From NCBI GenBank assembly GCA_903839355.1, contig CAIMBV010000243.1:1-5754 (forward strand): a DNA stretch of 5,754 nucleotides. Direction: 5' to 3'. The notes beneath the pieces were generated by a model. It was not told where the DNA came from. It made no database searches and saw only the letters and a program-made list of their open reading frames with translations. The position numbers were made by a program, and so were the translations under genes. The DNA comes from an uncultured Actinomycetes bacterium. GTDB lineage: Bacteria > Actinomycetota > Actinomycetes > Nanopelagicales > Nanopelagicaceae. This document shows positions 1 to 4,952 of the stretch, one piece after another. Positions within the stretch are counted from its first letter, which is position 1. Every line of letters starts with the position of its first letter.

Positions 1-351
1 GGTAAGCGGGACTGGAATCGACGCGGCGCCATGGTGACAGATAAATATCTACATGTGCTGCACCATCCAACCGTCGCCGACTTTGCGACATGGTGCCAAG
101 AGCATGATGTTCCGATCATCGGTATCGACAATCTTCTGGTCTCACAACAACTAGAAAATTATCAACTTCCCGAAAAATGCGTCCTCTTCTTTGGCCAAGA
201 AGGTGCCGGAATGTCGGATGAAGCGGTAGCAATCTGCTCGGTGGTTCTGGCGATTGCACAGTATGGATCTACGCGCTCTATGAACGCCTCAGCTGCAGGT
301 GCCATAGCGATGTACGCCTGGGCGATGCAGCATCTAAATCCGAATCTCTAA
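1..351 (+). CDS. TrmH/SpoU-family RNA 2'-O-methyltransferase, C-terminal part (5'-truncated by window)
   Basis: SpoU (SPOUT) enzymes transfer a methyl group from S-adenosylmethionine to a ribose 2'-OH in rRNA or tRNA, in the cytoplasm. The frame is open from base 1 without a start, so about 116 C-terminal residues are visible and the gene begins outside the window. The last two family motifs are clear. Motif 2 is VLFFGQEGAGMSDEAV (fragment residues 61-76), and motif 3 is the SAM-binding trefoil-knot segment with AQYGSTRSMNASAAGAIAMY (residues 86-105). The upstream WNRRGAMVTDKY segment also fits the family. The ATG at 31 lies inside this conserved block and is probably not the true start. The stop at 349-351 is 1 nt from the stop of the convergent TPR gene, leaving no room for a separate terminator. 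The family is near certain; the target nucleotide (rRNA or tRNA) cannot be told. Confidence 0.93.
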   Translation, partial: GKRDWNRRGAMVTDKYLHVLHHPTVADFATWCQEHDVPIIGIDNLLVSQQLENYQLPEKCVLFFGQEGAGMSDEAVAICSVVLAIAQYGSTRSMNASAAGAIAMYAWAMQHLNPNL

Positions 352-352
352 C

Positions 353-1288
353 TTATTCGTCCTCAATTACCTCAGTGACGGAGGTTAGTCGGCGTTCGAT
401 CTCATCGGCTTCATCTAGTCGACCCAGCTGACGTAGAACTCCTGCAATGTGGCGCTCTATCTCGACAATGAATTCGAAATCTTTCCACTCACTCTCAGTG
501 GCAATTTCAAGCACGCGCTCTAAGGTATCAAGGCCATCCTGCTCTTGACCCGTCAGAATCTGCGCCTTACCAACCTCAAGGAGTGAATAGGTCTCCCGGC
601 GATGATCATGGGCGGTGACAAAGACGTCGAGAGATTTCTGCGCAGCAATGAGCGCTTCCTCACCAAGTCCAAGCTCGACCAACGCATGCGCAATCTTCTG
701 ATCGCAACGAGCCACATTGATAACCTCTTTGAGGCTCTTGAATAGGGCACGAGCCTCACGAAATGCTTCAAGTGATTTCTCGTGTTGACCGAGTTCACGG
801 TGGGCACAGCCGATCAGATGTAGGTCGTTAGCCGCACCGGATTCATTGCCATCTACTAAATGCTCTTGGACGCATTCGCGCATGCACTCAATCGTCTTCT
901 CATAATCCTTGGCGCCAAAACACCACTCACCAAGGGTGCAGGCTAAGTCGATCGCTAAAGGCGATTTCGATTCACGCAAGAGATCAACTGCCTTGCTCAT
1001 CGCTGTAGCTGCCTCAGAGTTTCGCTTGAGCTGATTGAGGTTGTAGCCAATTGCGGAATAAGCCTGAGCTAAACCGTCAGCAGGGGCCACCGCTCCCAAC
1101 TCGGTGTAGATATCCCGAGCGGTCTCGGCGAGCGCAAGCGCCTCGTCGTACTGGCCGCGAGCGTAAATTCGAGCGCTCAACTCGTAATAAGTATTGGCAC
1201 GTTCTAGACCGGTGGTTTCAGGAATGCGCTCCCACAACATCTCTTCGGTGACGATGTCATCCAAGCCATTGTCTTCATCTTCGCTCAA
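353..1288 (-). CDS. TPR-repeat protein, about seven tandem 40-residue repeats
   Basis: This is a soluble helical-repeat protein of 311 residues from the chosen start, with no signal peptide or membrane segment, so probably a cytoplasmic protein-protein interaction scaffold. About seven TPR-like units recur every 40 residues, at roughly 30-64, 70-105, 111-146, 151-186, 191-226, 231-266 and 271-306. Recognisable cores include YARGQYDEALALAETA, RELGQHEKSLEAFREA and RQLGRLDEADEIERRL. The 40-residue period, longer than the classical 34, resembles the MalT/Kinesin-light-chain/TPR_12 type. Both ends are acidic (SEDEDNGLDD and EVIEDE). No DNA-binding or enzymatic domain is fused, so the role is unknown. 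Start choice: TTG at 1288 is preceded by AGGGGGT (1301-1295) at 6-7 nt spacing and directly precedes the acidic N-terminus. A longer form from GTG at 1336 (327 residues) adds a non-repeat leader and has no good ribosome site. The gene diverges from the envelope operon and converges on the methyltransferase. Confidence 0.85.
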   Translation of the reverse strand: MSEDEDNGLDDIVTEEMLWERIPETTGLERANTYYELSARIYARGQYDEALALAETARDIYTELGAVAPADGLAQAYSAIGYNLNQLKRNSEAATAMSKAVDLLRESKSPLAIDLACTLGEWCFGAKDYEKTIECMRECVQEHLVDGNESGAANDLHLIGCAHRELGQHEKSLEAFREARALFKSLKEVINVARCDQKIAHALVELGLGEEALIAAQKSLDVFVTAHDHRRETYSLLEVGKAQILTGQEQDGLDTLERVLEIATESEWKDFEFIVEIERHIAGVLRQLGRLDEADEIERRLTSVTEVIEDE

Positions 1289-1294
1289 GGTTTT

Positions 1295-1301
1295 ACCCCC
1301 T
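1295..1301 (-). promoter_or_regulatory. Ribosome binding site deciding the TTG start of the TPR gene
   Basis: On the minus strand the bases read AGGGGGT, one mismatch from the AAGGAGGT core, followed by AAAACC and then TTG at 1288. This is the strongest Shine-Dalgarno match near the 5' end of the gene. It favours TTG 1288 over GTG 1336 or GTG 1324, which have at best GGGAAG-like sequence upstream. Confidence 0.55.
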
Positions 1302-1367
1302 GTATGCCCTAGGTCACTTGTCACGACGCTTCCCACGCCGGAAGGCGCATGACTGAGTGCTTCCCTT

Positions 1368-1373
1368 ACAGTA
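1368..1373 (-). promoter_or_regulatory. Candidate -10 element for the TPR gene
   Basis: On the minus strand the hexamer reads TACTGT, fitting TAnnnT. It would place transcription start near 1361 and give a leader of about 70 nt before the TTG at 1288. No convincing -35 hexamer lies 16-18 nt upstream, so the call is tentative. Confidence 0.3.
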
Positions 1374-1379
1374 GCAACT

Positions 1380-1407
1380 CACGGCATAACCGTGCTGCGC
1401 AACGCAG
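1380..1407. repeat. Two adjacent short palindromes in the divergent promoter region
   Basis: CACGG-CATAA-CCGTG (1380-1394) is followed without a gap by CTGCG-CAA-CGCAG (1395-1407). Both are perfect 5-bp inverted repeats. They sit between the two divergent genes, just upstream of and partly over the expected -35 zone of the deacetylase promoter, where an operator could act on one or both genes. Five-bp stems are common by chance, so a regulatory role is only a suggestion. Confidence 0.3.
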
Positions 1408-1411
1408 GAAG

Positions 1412-1417
1412 TATCCT
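1412..1417 (+). promoter_or_regulatory. -10 box for a probably leaderless operon transcript
   Basis: TATCCT fits the TAnnnT -10 consensus and ends 6 nt before the GTG at 1424, so transcription would begin at or next to the start codon. This spacing is typical of actinobacterial leaderless mRNAs. No good -35 hexamer is visible. The only purine-rich stretch upstream, AGGAAG at 1406-1411, ends 12 nt from the GTG, which is far for a ribosome site. Confidence 0.55.
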
Positions 1418-1423
1418 TAGGCC

Positions 1424-2134
1424 GTGACCCTCGATCGACGTCGATTTCTCAGAAATAGCGCAGTAGTTGCTGGAGCGACACTTATTTCGGGCATTTCGGA
1501 CCTTGAATTTGAGACGGATACCGCGAACGCTGCCAACCCTGATATTGCACATGGTTCGCGGAAGAAACCACAGGTGGCACTAACTTTTCATGGTGCTGGC
1601 GATCCAGCGATGGTGCAGAAACTCCTTTCAATATTTAAGAGCGGTTCAACACCAGTTTCAGTATTTGCCATCGGAAAATGGCTGCAGGGCTATCCCACCG
1701 TGGCTAAGCAGATGCTTGACGCCGGATATGACTTGGGAAACCACACCATGAATCATTACCAAATGAAGACTCTAAACGCTAAGCAAGTTGATGCAGAGAT
1801 CGCAGGTTGCGCCGCCGAGCTTAAGAAATTAATTGGCAATCACGGAAAGTGGTTTCGCCCGTCGGGCACGCAATACTCAAACGCAATCATCCGTAAGGCT
1901 GCCCTGAAATATGGTTACAACCAATGTATTGCTTACGATGTCGACTCACACGATTATCAAGATGTCGGGAAGCGAATTGTGTTAGCGGACATCAGTAAGT
2001 CAATAAAAAATGGAAGCATCGTGAGCATGCACTTTGGACACCAAGACACGATTGATGCCATGCCGACTCTGCTTGAAAATATACACGCTAAGGGGCTAAC
2101 TCCCGTCACGCTCACCACATTGCTTGGAGCATAA
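1424..2134 (+). CDS. Tat-exported polysaccharide deacetylase (NodB domain) with variant motif 1
   Basis: NodB/CE4 enzymes remove N- or O-acetyl groups from glycans such as peptidoglycan, outside the membrane. This 236-residue protein begins with a twin-arginine signal (D4-R-R-R-F-L-R10, hydrophobic stretch about 11-24, likely cleavage after A34-N-A36), so it should be exported folded. The NodB domain spans about 48-235. Motif 1 is ALTFHGAGDP (52-61), motif 2 is HTMNH (107-111, metal-binding HxxxH), motif 3 is RPSG (145-148), then YDVDSHDY (171-178) and SIVSMHFG (198-205, with H203). The usual TFDD of motif 1 is replaced by TFHG, so the standard catalytic Asp and the Asp metal ligand are missing; D60 or H56 might substitute. 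An in-frame TAG at 1418-1420 makes GTG 1424 the first possible start, and the Tat motif requires it. It is first gene of the operon, 2 nt before the propeller gene. The fold is clear; activity and substrate are not. Confidence 0.9.
   Translation: MTLDRRRFLRNSAVVAGATLISGISDLEFETDTANAANPDIAHGSRKKPQVALTFHGAGDPAMVQKLLSIFKSGSTPVSVFAIGKWLQGYPTVAKQMLDAGYDLGNHTMNHYQMKTLNAKQVDAEIAGCAAELKKLIGNHGKWFRPSGTQYSNAIIRKAALKYGYNQCIAYDVDSHDYQDVGKRIVLADISKSIKNGSIVSMHFGHQDTIDAMPTLLENIHAKGLTPVTLTTLLGA
2126..2129 (+). promoter_or_regulatory. Ribosome binding site of the beta-propeller gene
   Basis: GGAG lies inside the last codons of the deacetylase, 7 nt before the ATG at 2137. With only 2 nt between stop and start, translation of the two genes is probably coupled. 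Confidence 0.6.
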
Positions 2135-2136
2135 CA

Positions 2137-3285
2137 ATGAAGAAATCCGCCGTAATTCTTGCGCTGGTAGCAATCGCTATTCCATTTAACGTGCAAGCGG
2201 CGACTCCATTAGCTGGCATGCCGCCTGTCACTGATCCGAACAATATTTACGCCGCCGATGGACCGAACAATTTCAGTCCTGTCGTAGCCAACTTCCCAGA
2301 GCGGGTGTACGTTCCAAACCATACCGGCAACACTGTGACCGAGATAGATCCTAAAACCTTCAAAGTCATTCGCACTTTCTCTGTTCCTAAAGGGCCACAA
2401 CATGTTGTTCCATCCTGGGACCTTAAAACCTTGTGGGTCAATGATGATGAGGGAAATCATCTAACGCCCATCGATCCGAAGACCGGACTACCAGGAAAAT
2501 CAATCTACGTACACGATCCATACAATCTCTACTTCACGCCAAATGGAAAGTACGCCATTGTCATGGCCGAGGCAGATAAAGAGATGGTCTTCCGCGATCC
2601 TCACACAATGGCAATCAAGAAAATTGTCCATGTCTCTTGTGAGGGCCTCAACCATGCTGATTTCACTGCAGATGGCAACTTCTTTGTCGCTTCATGCGAG
2701 TTCTCTGGAACTCTGATTCTGGTAAATACCGCGCAAATGAAGGTCGTCAGCTACTTCAAACTTCCATCAACATATTTAAATGGGAAATTTCTTCCAACGT
2801 ATCAACATATGAATGCCGCTGATGCACCCACTCCGCAAGATGTAAAAATTTCACCTGATGGCAAAACTTTCTATATCGCAGACATGATGGAGAACGGCGT
2901 CTGGGTTATGCCCGCCGATCACTTTGGCAAGGTCTCACTAATTCATACCGGCGTTGAGGCCCACGGACTTTATGTAACTCGTGATTCAAAGTACCTTTTA
3001 ATCTCCAACCGAGGTGAAGGCAGCGTTTCGGTGCTGCGCTTTTCGGATAATAAGATCGTTGCAAAATGGAAGATCCCGAACGGGGGCTCTCCCGATATGG
3101 GAAGTATCTCCGCCGATGGAACCCAGTTCTGGGTCTCGGGTCGGTATAACAACGTGGTTTACGTCTTTGATATCGTCCACGGAAAATATCTGCGCAGCAT
3201 TCCAGTGGGTAAGGAACCACACGGCCTATCCTTCTATCCACAGCCTGGTCGTTACTCACTCGGACATACGGGAGTATTTAGATAA
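2137..3285 (+). CDS. Secreted YVTN/YncE-like seven-bladed beta-propeller protein
   Basis: This 382-residue protein has a Sec signal peptide (KK at 2-3, hydrophobic 5-18, likely cut after V19-Q-A21), and no lipobox or membrane anchor, so it is probably released or periplasm-like. The mature part is built from repeated strands of the type 'xxxFSPDGKxxYVxN'. Examples are PYNLYFTPNGKYAIV (128-142), LNHADFTADGNFFVA (171-185), PQDVKISPDGKTFYIAD (233-249), AHGLYVTRDSKYLLISN (275-291) and MGSISADGTQFWVSGR (321-336). Seven such units fit one closed propeller, as in YncE or the cytochrome d1-like fold. Two cysteines, C168 and C187, lie near each other in one blade and could pair. The C-terminus has a distinctive PQPGRYSLGHTGVFR (368-382). 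YVTN propellers are mostly binding proteins; no catalytic site is recognisable. Its position between an exported deacetylase and a membrane lipid enzyme suggests an envelope role, possibly ligand or glycan binding, which is inference. Confidence 0.88.
   Translation: MKKSAVILALVAIAIPFNVQAATPLAGMPPVTDPNNIYAADGPNNFSPVVANFPERVYVPNHTGNTVTEIDPKTFKVIRTFSVPKGPQHVVPSWDLKTLWVNDDEGNHLTPIDPKTGLPGKSIYVHDPYNLYFTPNGKYAIVMAEADKEMVFRDPHTMAIKKIVHVSCEGLNHADFTADGNFFVASCEFSGTLILVNTAQMKVVSYFKLPSTYLNGKFLPTYQHMNAADAPTPQDVKISPDGKTFYIADMMENGVWVMPADHFGKVSLIHTGVEAHGLYVTRDSKYLLISNRGEGSVSVLRFSDNKIVAKWKIPNGGSPDMGSISADGTQFWVSGRYNNVVYVFDIVHGKYLRSIPVGKEPHGLSFYPQPGRYSLGHTGVFR
3270..3274 (+). promoter_or_regulatory. Ribosome binding site of the MprF-like gene
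   Basis: GGGAG lies within the end of the propeller gene, 10 nt before the ATG at 3285. Stop and start overlap as TAATG, which indicates translational coupling and supports this start. Confidence 0.55.
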
Positions 3286-4952
3286 TGAAATCTCAACGCT
3301 GGGTGCCCGTCTGGATTGGTCGACTAACTTTTCTAGTTGGCCTCTTCGACATACTTGCTAACGTCTCTCGCAAATTTCGAACACCAGTACACAAACTTGA
3401 TCACGTAATACCTGTCTTCCTCAACGGAACCGCTCTAGCTACTGCGATCTTTACCGGTCTTGTATTGATGATCTTGGCTCGCGGACTTTCGAGACGCAAA
3501 CGTCGCGCCTGGATACTTGCCCTCATCATCCTCTGCGTTAATTTGGCGACAGAACTTTTTAGAACTAACCATCATCCGCTCCAAATTGCTCTCTCACTAG
3601 GCAGCATCGCCCTACTGCTGGTATTTCATAAATCTTTCTACGCAAAATCTGATCCCAGCACCAGGATGCAGCCGCTTATTGGATTTGGAATAGCCGTCGT
3701 CGTCCTATTTCTCGCCAGTTTGTTACTCCTGAAATTCCGTAGCAACTACGAGATCATCGGGTCACCTTCTTACAAAAATATCTTCCTCTTTATCGTTGAA
3801 GGATTCATTGGAATCACTGGTCCAATTAAATTTACATCGGAGCGCTCTTCCGATCTCATCGCATTTACTCTGGGAACATTTGGTGTCTTCACCCTCATCG
3901 TTCCGCTCTGGCTCTATTTCCGCCGAGTCAAACCTATCCCCAAGATGTCCGATGAAGATATGGATCAGGTTCGTAAGTTGATCAGACATGATCTAGAACA
4001 AGATTCTCTCGGCTACTTCGCGACCAGACGCGATAAGAGCGTCGTATGGGCTTCAAATCGCAACGCAGGAATTGCTTACCGAGTGCAGGGTGGTGTCATG
4101 CTTGCTAGTGGTGATCCCTTCGGTGAGTACAGCCTCTGGCCAGAGGCAATTGCTGAGTTCATGAAGATTGCCGATGAACATGCCTGGACTCCAGCGGTGA
4201 TGGGTTGCAGTGACCGTGGCGGCGAAGTCTGGGTGGAGCATGCCGGGATGATCGCGATCGATATCGGAGATGAAGCGATTATCGAGGTCAAGGATTTCAC
4301 TCTTGAGGGTCGCCCCATGGCAAATGTGCGCCAGATGGTGAACCGAATCAAGCGCAAGGGCTACTCATGCACCACTCACAAATGGTCGGAACTTGATACC
4401 GATACGCGGAGTCAACTTCGTAAGTTGGGACACGAATGGCGTTACGGAGTTGCCGAGCGCGGTTTTTCCATGTCGATGGATCGCTTTGGTGAAGATTTCG
4501 ACCCTGATACCTACATCACCATAGCTTGGTTGAACAATGAGATAAAAGGTCTGCTCTATTACGTTCCATGGACCACAAATGGCCTATCACTCGACCGTAT
4601 GCAGAGAGAGCGTGGAACTGATCCTGGTGTCAATGAATTGATGATCGTCGAAACAGTGGAGTATGCGCGCGCAAATAATTTGGCTCATGTCTCTCTTAAC
4701 TTTGCCGCCTTTAGATCACTCTTTGAACGCGCCGACAAGATCAGCGCTGGTCCTATCACTCGCGGAATGCGAAATCTCATTAGGTTCTCCTCAAACTTCT
4801 TCCAAGTTGAGTCCCTATATCGCTTCAATGCGAAATTTCAGCCAGGTTGGGAGACTCGTTACGTCCTCTATCCTCGCGCTGCAGATCTTCCAAAAGTTGG
4901 TTGGGCAGCGCTTCGAGCCGAGAAATTTATCTCTGGATTCCGCTCGCGCTAG
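3285..4952 (+). CDS. MprF/LysX-like phosphatidylglycerol aminoacyltransferase-domain membrane protein (DUF2156)
   Basis: Members of this family move an amino acid, classically lysine, from aminoacyl-tRNA to phosphatidylglycerol at the inner face of the membrane, lowering surface negative charge. The 555-residue protein has about six or seven membrane segments (near 9-27, 43-66, 75-92, 98-116, 130-149, 166-180 and 190-212). The loop LARGLSRRKRRAW (64-76) resembles the mycobacterial LysX N-terminal region. A cytosolic DUF2156 domain follows (about 222-550): VMLASGDPFG (271-280), WTPAVMGCSDRGGEVW (301-316), IDIGDEAIIEV (325-335), FTLEGRPMANVRQMVNRIKR (338-357) and SLDRMQRERGTDPGVNELMI (435-454). 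These match the synthase half of LysX. The lysyl-tRNA synthetase domain fused in Mycobacterium LysX is absent, and the membrane part is shorter than the 14-helix MprF flippase, so lipid flipping is doubtful. Last gene of the operon; the amino acid used cannot be read from the sequence. Confidence 0.9.
   Translation: MKSQRWVPVWIGRLTFLVGLFDILANVSRKFRTPVHKLDHVIPVFLNGTALATAIFTGLVLMILARGLSRRKRRAWILALIILCVNLATELFRTNHHPLQIALSLGSIALLLVFHKSFYAKSDPSTRMQPLIGFGIAVVVLFLASLLLLKFRSNYEIIGSPSYKNIFLFIVEGFIGITGPIKFTSERSSDLIAFTLGTFGVFTLIVPLWLYFRRVKPIPKMSDEDMDQVRKLIRHDLEQDSLGYFATRRDKSVVWASNRNAGIAYRVQGGVMLASGDPFGEYSLWPEAIAEFMKIADEHAWTPAVMGCSDRGGEVWVEHAGMIAIDIGDEAIIEVKDFTLEGRPMANVRQMVNRIKRKGYSCTTHKWSELDTDTRSQLRKLGHEWRYGVAERGFSMSMDRFGEDFDPDTYITIAWLNNEIKGLLYYVPWTTNGLSLDRMQRERGTDPGVNELMIVETVEYARANNLAHVSLNFAAFRSLFERADKISAGPITRGMRNLIRFSSNFFQVESLYRFNAKFQPGWETRYVLYPRAADLPKVGWAALRAEKFISGFRSR

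Noticed and set aside
31..351. Methyltransferase starting at ATG 31
   Set aside because: The frame is open to base 1 and the residues before the ATG (KRDWNRRGA) belong to the conserved family block, so this is the tail of a longer gene.
340..390. Terminator between the methyltransferase and TPR genes
   Set aside because: The stops are 1 nt apart and only a weak CCTC...GGAG pairing is present, without a T-run.
2906..3259. Minus-strand 117-codon open frame inside the propeller gene
   Set aside because: It is Arg/Pro-rich, matches no family, and lies opposite a strongly supported coding frame.
3014..3361. Plus-strand frame bridging the propeller and MprF-like genes
   Set aside because: It is out of frame with two well-supported genes, has no motif and no ribosome site; a shadow frame.
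1..4952. Synteny with the M. tuberculosis lysX-infC-rpmI-rplT-tsnR neighbourhood
   Set aside because: A SpoU methyltransferase and a LysX-like gene occur here about 3 kb apart, but the infC, rpmI and rplT genes are not in the window and the fragment looks like a different SpoU subfamily, so the resemblance may be chance.
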